Assembly (NCBI GenBank): GCA_001910725.1
Contig: MJGA01000029.1
Coordinates: 291,315 to 355,314, forward strand
Source: Phanerodontia chrysosporium
Taxonomy: Eukaryota > Basidiomycota > Agaricomycetes > Polyporales > Phanerochaetaceae
Direction: 5' to 3'
Length of the DNA: 64,000 nt
Below, one piece after another: positions 1 to 10,498 of the stretch. A program made the translations under genes and the position numbers. How positions within the stretch are numbered: position 1 is the stretch's first letter; each line of letters opens with the position of its first letter. Under the pieces are notes generated by a model. The model did no database searches. It was not told the origin of the DNA and saw nothing but the letters and a program-made list of their open reading frames with translations.

Positions 1-765
1 GCGTCCAAGCGATCTTCGAGCACGCGCGGGCGCACACGCCGTGCATCCTCATCCTTGAGGACCTGGATTCGATGCTCGTCCCCGAGGTCCGCTCGCTGTT
101 TCTCAACGAGCTCGACGGCCTGGTGCGTATTCCGCCGACTCACTCCGCCTTCGCTGTGTGCTCATTGCGAGATCCAGGCAGACAACGAAGGCATCCTGAC
201 CATTGCCACGACGAACCACCCCGAGCGCATCGACGACGCGATCCTGAACCGGCCGTCGCGCTTCGACGTCAAGTACGAATTCACGCTGCCCGACGCCGCG
301 CTTCGACGGGCATTCGCCGTCAAGTGGATCGCGCGCGTCAACGCACTGGCCCGAGCACCGGCGTGCGTTTCGACGATGCTGGGGCGTCGCAGTCGCGGTC
401 TCGGAGAAGACCGAAGGCTGGTCGTACGCGTTCCTCAAGGAGCTGTGAGTGTGCTCACGACCCTGTCTTGCAGGGTTGCATGCTCACTGCCCCCCAGGTT
501 CGTCTCGTTCCTCCTGCGCATGGCACACGACCGGGCGATCCGCAGAGCGGGCGTGGACGTCGCCCAGGTCTCATGCGAGGCCGTCTTGCTGAAGCAAGTC
601 GACCAGCTCGCAGCGCAGATCCTCACGAGCGATGCCGCGGTGGACGACCAGCCTGCGGCGAAGTGTGCAGGCGACTCCAGGTCGCAGGCTCGCCGCTTGC
701 GCATCCTTGCAGATATGATGAAAGGGAACGATACCGCAATCGTGACCTCGGCCGTCAACTTCTAG
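1..765 (+). CDS. AAA+ ATPase, 3' part only (copy 1)
   Basis: The window opens inside an exon, so the N-terminus and Walker A are off the edge. What remains is the Walker B region (EDLDSM), sensor 1 (ATTNHPERID), the arginine-finger segment (NRPSRFD) and a C-terminal helical tail ending in VTSAVNF. Introns lie at 123-177 and about 447-498, both GT-AG. The locus is a near copy, introns included, of the complete gene on the minus strand at 23243-24807. Two frame breaks are visible: one after the WIARVNALARA segment, shared with the other copy, and a second near 380 where this copy lacks one base relative to it. It could be a pseudogene, or the sequence could have errors. Such AAA ATPases of mushrooms resemble BCS1-type AAA proteins; the substrate is unknown. 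Confidence 0.75.
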   Translation, partial: ASKRSSSTRGRTRRASSSLRTWIRCSSPRSARCFSTSSTAWCVFRRLTPPSLCAHCEIQADNEGILTIATTNHPERIDDAILNRPSRFDVKYEFTLPDAALRRAFAVKWIARVNALARAPACVSTMLGRRSRGLGEDRRLVVRVPQGAVSVLTTLSCRVACSLPPRFVSFLLRMAHDRAIRRAGVDVAQVSCEAVLLKQVDQLAAQILTSDAAVDDQPAAKCAGDSRSQARRLRILADMMKGNDTAIVTSAVNF

Positions 766-2977
766 GTTTGTGTATGCGCCTCATTCTGGCAGAATACGAG
801 CCTCGCGAACACAAGTGTACTGCTGAAGAAGGAGCTGCTGCCGTTTCGGCTGATTGTCAATGTCAATCTGAAATTTAATACCCCCACGACCTGTCCTTGC
901 ATATAGTCATCTCCTAGAACCGCTGCCCCGCCGACGTGGCATCCACAGGTGTAGCAGGCTAAGTCCACGCGTTTGAATGCGCTCACGTGTACACCAGCCA
1001 TATCGGAGACCGTCTTTGCGCAGGTTGAACATGGACAACAAAGTCCTAGGGGTAGGCGCCATTCTATATCTAATAGTACGTCTGGCGATCCAAAGAGTAC
1101 GTTCTGCAGCCAGTATATGGAAGACGTGGAGGCGAACAAGTATTCTGGCCGCCATGGCTACTTCTCAAGGATCAAGCAAATGAACTGTATCGGGGATTCA
1201 ATATCACGTTTCGAGATTGTACGATGTGAGTCGACAAGTTTCACTTTCATGTCAGCCTCGTCCGTGTTCTCCTCGCCCTCGCCCTCACTCTCCCTTCCTC
1301 CTCTTTGCCCTCCTGCTCTCCTCCATCCTGCCCATCCTGGTTCCCCATCAGTTTTTCGTTGGTTCAGCTAATTGATACTGGCATTTGTCATCGATTGGCC
1401 GCAGTTAAGACTACAATAAACTCACCTATCTGCATGAGCATAGACCAAACAAGCGCATAGTCACGGCTGGCAGGGGGGACTGAGGATTGACCAAGGACTG
1501 TTCTACAAGGAGGGCTTCGTGAGTCTCTCGTGTACCTCAGCTGTAATGTCAAACTCACCTTTGCCAGTCCTCCGCAGAGCGGGTCCGATGCCGTCGACAG
1601 GCCTGTACGGGAACCCCGCCGACGACTGCGACCAGGCTCAACTCGGCAGCGCCGAGGATCCCGGGAGCTGTCGTCAGCAGAGCTAGCGGTTCCTGCCAGC
1701 CACGTACAGCTCCTGCTGTCGACGCCCGGCCCATGTCCAGATTCCAAGTCCCCTGGTATCCGCGCATGGTGCGCCACCCTGGTTGAGTTGCCCATCAGGC
1801 AGAGTCCGGCGTGTTGCGCAGCCGTCGGCTCGGTGCTGCAAGCATGTCCGTCAGCGTGCTATCCGATGAGAGACGAGGAGGATGTCCTACCGGGACGTCG
1901 CCCCTTGCTGCTGGTCCGGTGCCACTGACAGGCCTGCACGGGAACCCATCGACTACTGCGTGTGGGCTCGACTCGGCAGTGCCGAGGTTCCCAGACGGGT
2001 CGTCGACGAAGCTAGCGGTACCTGCCAGTCGCGTGCAGCTCCTGCTGTCGGTGCCCGCCCTAGTGATAGTGATAGAGAATGGCTTTAGGTGCTGCCCGCC
2101 GTGTTCCATGGAGAGGGTGGGTGAGAGGCAATGGTGGTGGTAGAGGCGAGAGGTTGTTGGGGCTCGAAGGGCGAAGAGGAGGGCTATCTATACCTTTCTT
2201 GAAGGAGGCAGGCTGACATGTCGATCACGTTGTTCGTTTGTTGACAGAGTTACGGCTGACAGACGGCGTCCGGTAACACAACTTGGGGCATCCTTCGGAC
2301 GGAGGCTGACAATGGAGTTTTCCCAGCAGCGCTGTTCCCTCACTATACAACCTCACCAGCTGCGCTTGTGCAGACGTGCCCAGTCTTCTTAGCTCGCACT
2401 ATGGCACGTTTCAAGCGATCATTCGTTCTCGAGAATGCATAGGACAACTCTCAGCAAGTCTTGAACGCCGGAGGCCGCCGCGGCGTCAGCTCCGGTGTGG
2501 ATCGAAGAGGTGGCGAAGACCTCCCAATCCAGAACACCTGCCAAATGTGGACACGTGGAAGTTAGACGCCTAGCGGTTTGCCACGAACCACCACGTCGAT
2601 GCTCCTCTAGACCCTCGTCCAAGTTCACAGAGCTGGAAAGAACAGCCCTTCATAATGCTAAGCTTATGTACTGTCTGTGGAGCAAGGCGTTGGGGGAGGC
2701 CTGTGGCGTAGACTCAGCAAGGGGGCGGGAGGGATAATGTTCGTTCCACATCGCAGACCGACTCATACGCATGCCCACTGTCCTAGCTTGTGCACATACT
2801 ACTGCAGTTCGCTTGTACACCTGCAGAACTTTTGCAGTATCCGCATGCGCCGTGAAAAATACATAATACGAGAATAATTGAATCCGCAAACTATGCAAGA
2901 GATGTAGCCCTACGCAGAAAAACATTCCCGCAAGTGCTCTGCGAATGCATGTACGGATGCATAGCTGTGCCTGGCGC
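766..2977. other. Gene-poor interval with repeat and relict promoter
   Basis: No convincing gene is seen. The interval holds a pyrimidine-rich tract at about 1262-1345 and a diverged tandem repeat (separate entry). On the minus strand near 2109-2200 there is a promoter-like stretch: a TATAGATA box, a CT-rich leader and an ATG. The reading frame that follows resembles no family I know and may be decayed. Confidence 0.5.
1576..2064. repeat. Diverged tandem repeat, two units of about 155 bp
   Basis: Unit A (about 1576-1732) and unit B (about 1911-2064) share long matching stretches. Examples are GACAGGCCTG..CGGGAACCC near the start of each, CTCGGCAG.GCCGAGG in the middle and CAGCTCCTGCTGTCG at the end. 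The units differ by substitutions and small indels. On the minus strand both can be read as a short peptide segment around SRSCT.LAGTAS, so this may be a duplicated exon of a lost gene. No known repeat family was recognised. Confidence 0.65.
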
Positions 2978-4222
2978 CTATTCATGATCACTACGTATGG
3001 CCCACATTATTGTACCAATGATATCTCCCAGTTCACCTCTATATCGTCCCTCCTTGTCAGGCTTGGAAGATGTTGCTCGAGCCCCGTGATCGAGGGTCAG
3101 TGCGGCCCATGCTGGCAAAGGCCAAACGCCAGTCCACACGCTTGAGGTGGCTGAGAGTGTCGATGCTGGCGTTGAGACCGGCAAGCGAGGCAGGTGCCAC
3201 TGGAAAAGCACTGAAGTCTCCTTCGCAGAGATCTCAGATATTGAGACCACTAGATGTTCCAAGGGTGTATCATGCGGCACCGACAAGAGCAGCGCGGTGC
3301 AGAATAAGAACCCATCAAGGTGTGTACGCTGTCCCAGGCGGAACTCTATTCTGCGCAGAGACTTGCAAGCCTTCAGCGACAAGCCACTATCGCGGAATCC
3401 TTTGACGAGAACATGAGAGGTGTAGAACAAGGATAGGAGAATACACGTACTAGCGGCAGTTCTTCCATATGACATGTGCATGAGTCTCGAGTCAAACCAC
3501 AGGCTCTGTAGATGTTCACCTGTGCTCGCCAAGAAGCGTGCCAAAGGCCTAAGCGAAGAATCACCAGGGCCTACCAAAGCCCCAAAATGCAGGAGGGGCG
3601 CGGCGCCGTGCTCGGCCTTCTTCGTGGCAATCGCATCCCAGAGACGGCTCACACGGGGTATGGGGAACATGTCTCCGCGGAGCGAGCGCAATTCACGTAG
3701 TCCGCGAGCAAGATGCAGTTGCACGGTGCACGGTGCATCCGAGCGGGTCACGGACAGAAGGGAGTTTGGCCCAAACTCGAGATGGCAGAGCCTTGGCATA
3801 TTTGCTATAGCGAGGAGTAGCCGCTCGCCCAGGCGGGTGTCGCGGGAAATACCATCAATGATCCCGTACACCGAGGGCTGGTGACCGGAAGCCGATGTAG
3901 GAGTCGGCCCGTGTGAAGTGTGTATGGACAAGGACTCTAGGTTCTCCAGGCTTTCTAGGAGTTGGATAAGCTCGGTGGAGCACAACCAGCCCGCATTAGA
4001 GATTTCGAGGTTGAGAACATACGCATGCACTTCTTCCAAGGCTTTGAGAAGGACAACGGTGCGGCTTCTTTCGTTCCAGTCGATGTGAAGGGTTCGGTAG
4101 AGGTGAAAACGGATGCGCGGAGCCCATGCTTTGCAGACCTGTATGCAGTTCAAAAGACCCAGTCTATCGCCAGAGAGGTGGTCCAAAACATGCTCCTGCA
4201 GTTCCAGTGGTATAGTTTGCAT
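2978..4222 (-). CDS. F-box protein (frame-broken near C-terminus)
   Basis: A single-exon ORF of 414 codons. The N-terminal F-box reads IPLELQEHVLDHLSGD..GLLNCIQVCKAW and should bind SKP1 in an SCF ubiquitin ligase. The rest is leucine-rich and typical of the large basidiomycete F-box family with ill-defined substrate-binding regions. It is closest to the intact protein at 20927-22297. After residue about 335 the frame departs from that paralogue. The lost similarity (HLKRVDWRLAF) continues in the neighbouring frame and stops at 3057-3059, with the shift at the run of four A (3204-3207 on the plus strand). So the last 75 or so residues of the open frame are probably spurious. It is transcribed divergently from DPH3. 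Confidence 0.8.
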   Translation of the reverse strand: MQTIPLELQEHVLDHLSGDRLGLLNCIQVCKAWAPRIRFHLYRTLHIDWNERSRTVVLLKALEEVHAYVLNLEISNAGWLCSTELIQLLESLENLESLSIHTSHGPTPTSASGHQPSVYGIIDGISRDTRLGERLLLAIANMPRLCHLEFGPNSLLSVTRSDAPCTVQLHLARGLRELRSLRGDMFPIPRVSRLWDAIATKKAEHGAAPLLHFGALVGPGDSSLRPLARFLASTGEHLQSLWFDSRLMHMSYGRTAASTCILLSLFYTSHVLVKGFRDSGLSLKACKSLRRIEFRLGQRTHLDGFLFCTALLLSVPHDTPLEHLVVSISEISAKETSVLFQWHLPRLPVSTPASTLSATSSVWTGVWPLPAWAALTLDHGARATSSKPDKEGRYRGELGDIIGTIMWAIRSDHE

Positions 4223-4599
4223 TCTAGAGCGAGGTTTAAGTCCGAGTCAGAGAGCGGGCTGAAAGAGAATACGTACGGGCCTGGGTTTCAACGAGTGAAG
4301 AAGATGCTGGTCACAGGTCTCGCGGATGTGCTATATGGGATACGGACGCTGCTACAAAGTAGCTATCACTGCGCAGATTGCGCAGCAACAAAGTTGGTCA
4401 GGCCGCCGAAGAGAGAGGGTCTGGCGAACAGAGACGCCTACTTGGATACCTTCCTTTTCGGTTCATTTTGTTAGGATCCGGGGCTGCCGCCAAACAGAGA
4501 TTTGTCTGCAGAAGCGTGCACGTGATCTGACAAGCACTTCGCCTCTCGCCCTCATCAGTTTTCCCCTCCGTTTTCTGTTCCACACCAGTTCCTGTAGCC

Positions 4600-4959
4600 A
4601 TGGGGGCCTACTACGACGAGATTGAGATTGAGGACATGGCCTGGGATGATGTCAAGAAGGTTTTCCATTACCCGTGCCCCTGCGGCGATCGCTTCGAGAT
4701 CTCGCGCAAGCAGCTGAAGAACTACGAGGACATCGCTACTTGTCCTAGTTGTAGTCTTATCATCAGGGTCATCTACGATCCAGTGCGTGTCAAACGTTTC
4801 CACGGGTGCTTGGTTGACTAACGAACTGCATCGTAGTTGGACTTCGAAGACGACCCGGACTCCGAAGAAGAGGAAGCCGGCTCCGAGGAGTCTGAAGAGT
4901 CCGAGTCCGACTCGGACGACTTCCACGACGCTGTCGAGAACCTCCACATCTCTGCGTAA
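4600..4959 (+). CDS. DPH3: Diphthamide biosynthesis protein 3 (CSL zinc finger)
   Basis: Two exons (4600-4782, 4837-4959) with a 54-bp intron give a 101-residue acidic protein. It starts [13 protein letters not shown] and carries the CSL zinc-binding pattern [19 protein letters not shown] with four cysteines (CxC and CxxC), followed by an Asp/Glu/Ser-rich tail. In yeast, Dph3/Kti11 donates electrons to the Dph1-Dph2 radical enzyme for diphthamide on eEF2 and also works with Elongator in tRNA wobble-uridine modification. Length and motif fit the family well. It is divergent from the F-box gene at 2978-4222. Confidence 0.95.
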
Positions 4960-7340
4960 ATGCAGGGCAGCATCACAGCACTCATCGAGCCGTCGAAAGT
5001 CGGATGGTAGATGCAGAGGAACAATTCGGGCCACGGTGCCTCTGGGGTCGTCCTGCTCGCGTCCTTCGTCAGCTACGTTCGCGAGGTCATACGCATAGAT
5101 GCATGCCTTCTAGGATGGTCAGACCCCGCTCTGGTCGCGTCTGACTCAGCCCACGCTGACGCTCTGCAGCTTCCGTTCCGCAGAGGTCCGCGAAGGCAGG
5201 CTTAGGCCAAGCATCAGCAGCAGGCATGTGACCTGTCAGCAGACGAGGACATGGACCGGAGTGCATTGGCGGAGGGAAGGGAAGCGGTGCAGTTGCAATT
5301 TCGTTTTGTGCAATGAAGAGGGTAGCTGGTGGCGGTGTATTGGATTCACGGTGTGTCGGAATAAATTCACCTTTTCTCCCTTGACGAGATATCCCACTTT
5401 CTGGGGCAATAGCGCAGCGCCTCGACCAATATCTCAGCTGCTGAAGCTCAAGATGTTCATTCTCTGCAATACGAGCGCAACTTTCACTCGTGACCGTCAG
5501 TTCATCAAAACCACGACCACAGTGCGTTCCCCGGAACGACGTGACCATCTTGCTCTTCGAAGCGGGTTATCCGATCGCCACACACTTCGAGAGCGCGTTT
5601 GTGCGCAGTGGAACTCACTGCTGGTCCCCGTGGTACTCGTGAAGGTCGGCTGTCAACAGCGTTCAGCATTAAGTGATAACGGCCCGGTACGGAGTATAAA
5701 GGTACGATCTGCTCGCCACAACACTGCGGAAGTTGGTCTCCAAGCCCACGGTCGTTTCATTCCTACATCGGAATGTACATCTACATGTCATTTGCCCCTC
5801 GACGCTACCCTGACTGACCGCGAGTTCCGACAAGGAACTCTAGCAGCCTGTCATCGTTTCTGGGAAGCTTCAGATCGCTGCAACTCGACGCCTCCCGCCC
5901 CTCGTGTGCGGCTCCTGCGAGACTTTCATGTCTTCGTATTTAAATGGCTCGTGCAGCTGCCCTCGATCGTGTGCCGCACGAGGCGCGTCCACCGCGAAAC
6001 CCGCGATCGAGAAGCAGGCTGTGCGCCCCGCTTCTGCGCAGGGTCGCACCGCGCGCACCTCTACGGCTGTGCAGCGCCACATCTCGCCAGAAGAGCACTC
6101 GGCACGTCAATCTGCACCAGCCCACCCCCTTTTTCAGCCCGTGCGGCGCCCCCGCAGGGTAGCCCTGTGACGGCGAGGCCGAGAAAGCTTCTGTGTGTGC
6201 GGCCGTGCGCGAGGCACGACGGCCTGGCAGAAGGCCGCGGATCCCATGCGGCCCCGCCTGTGTCGCAGCCACCTGGGGCTGACCCTAACGCAAAGCCACA
6301 CATGAATTGAATGGGCGCAGCACGCACACGAGCAGGCACACGACAGCCAGCCTGTTCGCTTGGAGAGCGCGAATTCCGGTCCCGGTCCCGGAGCCGAGGG
6401 CAGCGGGGCATGTGTGGTAGGCCAGCTGGACCTCAGCCCAGAACACAGTCGGACGGGCGGCTCTCCGCGGCGCTCGTCGACGTCGACCTGGCCTGGCGTG
6501 AACTCTATGTGCGCCATCGGGATAGTAGGAGGGCGTGCATCACGATCAGATAAATGCAGGCAGCGCAGTGAGACAGATCGCAGCGTGTAATGGGCGGCCG
6601 AGGCTCTCGGGCGGCTGCTGAGGAGCACGATGCAGAGATACGGTCGCCCGTGTGGCGTCGCGATGTTGGGTGTGCTGCGACTGCGGACTGGAGCAAGCTC
6701 AGCGCAATCCGCTGCACGGCTCCGGGCGCACCGAACGTGCCGCGCCGCTCTGCGTCCCGCACCGCGGTGCAGATCATTGGAGCCACGGCGGAGCAAAGCA
6801 GCTGCATGGTCGAGCAGTGCGCGGCGGGCAGGCGTCACGAGTGCGGGATTCCGGGGGATGATAGACTCGGGACGGGTTGCCCAGGCCGGTAAGGTACGGC
6901 TACAGAAAGCATTGGTCGTAGATAGGGCGAATGTATGGACGGCCACGCGTCTGGATCGCCCGTGCGCATCCTTGAACGGGCCAATGATGTCATGCGTTAT
7001 ACATGTCTGGGCAACGTGGTGTCAGGACCGCGACCGCTGTGACTGCGAAAGTACACGGACCACACATGCTCGCTGGCTGTGACACGAGCACTTGACTCTC
7101 TTCGACGGATGTAGGCAGCGCAGAGCAATCGATGCGACGTGTCCGTCTGTATAGGGTGCAAGTGTGGCCCGTTGAACAGGCAGCCAGGGTCGCTGGCTGG
7201 TCCTATGAGCGGGGATGGCGTTAAGCATGTGGTCTATCGCTCGAACACGGGGGTCAGGCTCACCGAGAGACATAGGGAGGCGTGTGTAGCCGGTACAATG
7301 AGGAGGTGACTTCCCACATTGATGTTCCGGTGTGCAGTCT
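4960..7340. other. Intergenic, no supported gene
   Basis: Long GC-rich open frames occur on both strands, notably 5228-6310 plus and 6134-6946 minus. Their translations are Arg/Ala/Pro-rich, show no domain, and overlap one another, so I treat them as chance. A TATA-like TATAAAGG lies at 5696 without a recognisable downstream gene. Confidence 0.5.
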
Positions 7341-7970
7341 TCAAAAGCTGAGGTCATTGGTCACCCGCGCGGTGGACTGGTTATCGATCTTCCAGATGGT
7401 CTTGCCATCCTTCGACACGTCACCTGTTGGAGAATTTGCGGGATCTTCGACGCCATCCACGGAGCCAGCGGGCCCGCCCGCACGTAGCGTGGGCCGGACA
7501 CCAAGCGTGGCGCAGAGTGCTTTGTAACGGGAGCGAATTTGGCGGAAGAGCTTCGGTATGTCGAGCTCAGAGGGCTCGGCTGCTGACGGGTTAGTCTTGG
7601 GGAATTGCGCAATGAGCTCCAGGAGGTGCTTTATGTTGCTGGATGCCCGACTATTCCAGACGGATCAGCGCGTCTTCAAAATCGGAGGGATGCGAAGCGT
7701 ACTCGTCTCGTCTTCGTTGCTTTTCGAGGATGCCAGCCCACATCATCGCGAAGCCCTCGTAGAACCCGAGTTCTTCCCACATCTCGAATCCCTTTTCGCG
7801 TCCCAGGGCTCTGCCCTCGATGAGGCCATGTATGCGTCCGTGCGCGAAGCCGTCCCGGTAGCCTTCTTCGTAGAATCTGCACGCCGAGATCAGTATTGTA
7901 TTGTATGGTTGTGCTAGAAGCAATCCTACGTTTGTTCGACGTGCACGAGCTCTTCCAGGTCGAAATCCAT
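7341..7970 (-). CDS. LTO1: LTO1/YAE1-family protein (ABCE1 Fe-S maturation)
   Basis: Three exons on the minus strand: 7930-7970, 7703-7876 and 7341-7638, with introns of 53 and 64 bp. The protein begins MDFDLEELVHVEQT and holds the glycine-repeat region YRDGFAHGRIHGLIEGRALG (GX3-type repeats). That motif defines the Yae1/Lto1 family, and a helical C-terminal part (HLLELIAQFP, IRSRYKALCATLG) follows. Yae1-Lto1 recruits the ribosome-recycling ABC protein Rli1/ABCE1 to the cytosolic Fe-S targeting complex. I chose the start because the short first exon gives the conserved DFD-type N-terminus. The intron 2 acceptor is my inference from reading frame. It is head-to-head with WHI2. Confidence 0.88.
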
Positions 7971-8149
7971 GTCGGAAACGAAAACGAGAGATGGTGGAAG
8001 TCAGGGTCAAAAACGAGTTTACTGCCCGAGCGTCATGGGACGCGAGATGCCGGGCGGGCGCTTGTACGCAACGTTCGAGTCTGTCCGCATTCTAGCCGAC
8101 GACCCCGCCGTCTTCGCCACCACCGACGTCTCTCACGACCCCACCGACG

Positions 8150-9304
8150 ATGGCGAGCGCGACGATGAACAACTCGCCCATCACCCAGGTCTCACAGACC
8201 CCGGTGCAGACGAATCTCCAGCCTCAGCTGCTGACGAGGCTACTGCTCGACCTGAGGGGAAAGCGGTTCTCTGTGGACAGGGAAACCATCATGAATCTCC
8301 CAGAGTCTGTCTTGCTCTGTCTCTTCCCGAACGGACTCGTGCTCAGTCGACAAAGCGCTGCTCTCTCCGATGGTGGCGACAACGACGACTATGAGGAGCT
8401 CTACGGGGTTGACGTGCGTTTCTTAGAAGCTGCCCGCGCCGCTGCCGTGCTGACCCTTTCTCGCAGTTTGACCCAGATTGTTTCTCCTATGTCTTGAATT
8501 TCTTCCGCAAGGCCTCCGAGGACTTTTACGGCTCGCCAAGCTCGCCTGGTCTCCTTCACTATCAATCACATCTCATAGCCGAAGGCGGGTCTCCCACCTC
8601 CGACTATGGCTCGTCCCAGTCTCAGAACCCGCTGCTCTCCAAACAGGCGATCATCGTTCTGCGAGAGGAGCTTGAATACTTCTCTATCCCTCCCAAAGAC
8701 GGGAAGGCGGCGACGAACGCCAATGGGATCGCGAACGAAGCCCTGTTGGAGCTCAAGCGCAAGTGCGGGAACTACTTGCTGCACAAGCGCAACATCTTCA
8801 CCGCGCTTCAACGAAACGTGAACAAGGAGAACAATATCGCTGAGCAGCACCTTATTGATATGCTTTGCATGAGGTGTGTGGCCTGCTGCTGTCCGATGAG
8901 ACCCTACTGAATTGCTTGACGTTCAGTGGGTTCGACCGCGACGACGAATGGGGATACCGTGCGCTAGAGCCCTCACGGTGCTGCATATCCTCGATCGCCC
9001 TTGTCCTTCTGAAGACGGGTATCAATCATGTCATTGACGCGAACGGGGAGAGGCGCGTCAACGTCGATTACGCGCAGATGTCGACTGCGCAGAAACTTCT
9101 CCTGTTCTGGCGGAAGCCTGCGGTACGCCCTTTTGGTTCTAGTATCGTTAGTCATTGTTGACGTAGCCTCTGTAGCGCAAATGCTGGTGGGATGGTGTCG
9201 AGGTGAATCTCGCTGAGGAAGGCGAGCCCCAGATGGTGAAGCTCTGGGCTCGCCGGGTCTGGACATTGGAATTGAGCCTGGTGCGCACCTCTCTTCGCCA
9301 CTAA
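8150..9304 (+). CDS. WHI2: WHI2-like growth/stress regulator (BTB/POZ-like)
   Basis: Four exons (8150-8413, 8467-8873, 8927-9122, 9176-9304) separated by three 53-bp introns, all in consistent phase. The N-terminal domain (DLRGKRFSVDRETIMNLPES, then FDPDCFSYVLNFFRKA) is the BTB/POZ-like fold of Whi2 proteins. The later blocks (GFDRDDEWGYRALEPSRCC, FWRKPARKCWWDGV, WARRVWTLELSLV) match the conserved Whi2 C-terminal part. In yeast Whi2 activates Psr phosphatases in the general stress response and restrains TORC1 under low amino acids. The C-terminus is uncertain: a possible 46-bp intron (GTGCGC..CAG) after LELSL could replace the last eight codons with a longer tail ending near 9446. Confidence 0.88.
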
Positions 9305-10498
9305 TGAAATACGTCTTGCTCATGCAGGGCTACAGGTTTAATCTGCCCCTATCATGGCGACGCGCGCCGACTCGCTGCTTTGTATTTGTGTATACCCTTC
9401 CCTTATTCCGCCATTCCCGTGTCATAGGTCTGGATACCCTCTAATATTACTTTCTTTGTGCAACTTTTCCTCGGTGTGCTAACCCCGAGTAAGCCTCAGC
9501 AATCGCTAACGTGGTTTTTTTCTGCCAGGCACAAGGCACATCGGGGGATGGATGCTGTCAACCGGTATGTCAGTATCTTCACGACGAACGGCAGGATTGT
9601 GGAGTACCGGGCGCTCCGTCACAACCACCAGTGACAGTCATGCGGTCTATTTGCGATGTGTAGCCGCTTCCTCCTGGCTTTCGCCGCCCTGCGCCTCGAG
9701 TGGGATCGTCTGGGATTTCTGGTCCTGTTCGGGACTCGGATACGGATGCGTTCCGCAGGAAGCTGAGAACAGGTGCAGCACTGAAGGAGCTGCACGCACC
9801 TGCACAGCGCATCCAATCCGGCCCAGCGATCCCGCCGAGTCGGAAGTGTCGACCTCGGGAGGTGGCTGCCTCTGCGTGAGGCTGGTCCTCGCCTATTTCC
9901 GAGCTTTCTGCGACAGGCAGAAATAATCTCTCGGCTGTAGAGAATGGAGAAGGGCGACGGTGATGGTTCTTGATATACACGGAACGCTCGAGCACGATCG
10001 TGCACGCATCGATCTTCCACCCAGCTCCCTGGCATGAGCTGGCCGCTCCGCAAAGCCAAAGGCCATTCGCAGAGGGGGGCAGATCGCACGGACTTGGTCC
10101 GTCGAGCGTTCGGGCTCGTCGCGGAAGTAATTCGAGGAGGGTGTGGGTGCCGGCAAGGCGCGTTGTCCGATCGCCCGCCAACCTGAGCGCGGCACATGCC
10201 ATCAAGCTTTAGCCGTTTAGTAGTTCGTGTTTCTTGGGTTGTCGCATTCCTGCAGATTCTTGCTCTGCGGACAGCGGGTCTCGGGTCTGCACCCCGCGCC
10301 TTGTTGGCATGCTGTTTTCGTTCAGTACTCGAAAGTCCGACTTTGGGCCAAATGCTGCCCACCGCCGTCCCTTATCTCCTCCTCCATCCGTGCACTTCCC
10401 AGCTTTGCGCCTTGCCATCGGCCTGATCACGTTTCTTCGTGCCCTCGCCTCGCCTGGCGCAAAGTTTCCTCCGCCCATGACTTGGTGCTAGTCTTGCA
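9305..10498. other. Intergenic, no supported gene
   Basis: Contains the probable 3' UTR of the WHI2 gene, then about 1 kb in which only overlapping, low-complexity open frames occur. Nothing recognisable was seen. Confidence 0.5.

Noticed and set aside
1388..2109. Possible hydrophobin gene on the minus strand
   Set aside because: The eight-cysteine CC pattern required for hydrophobins cannot be found in any frame.
5228..6310. 360-codon plus-strand open frame
   Set aside because: Arg/Ser/Pro-rich with no domain, overlapped by equally long frames on the other strand; GC-rich sequence gives such frames by chance.
6134..6946. 270-codon minus-strand open frame
   Set aside because: Composition is biased and Arg/Ala-rich, without motifs, promoter or intron structure.
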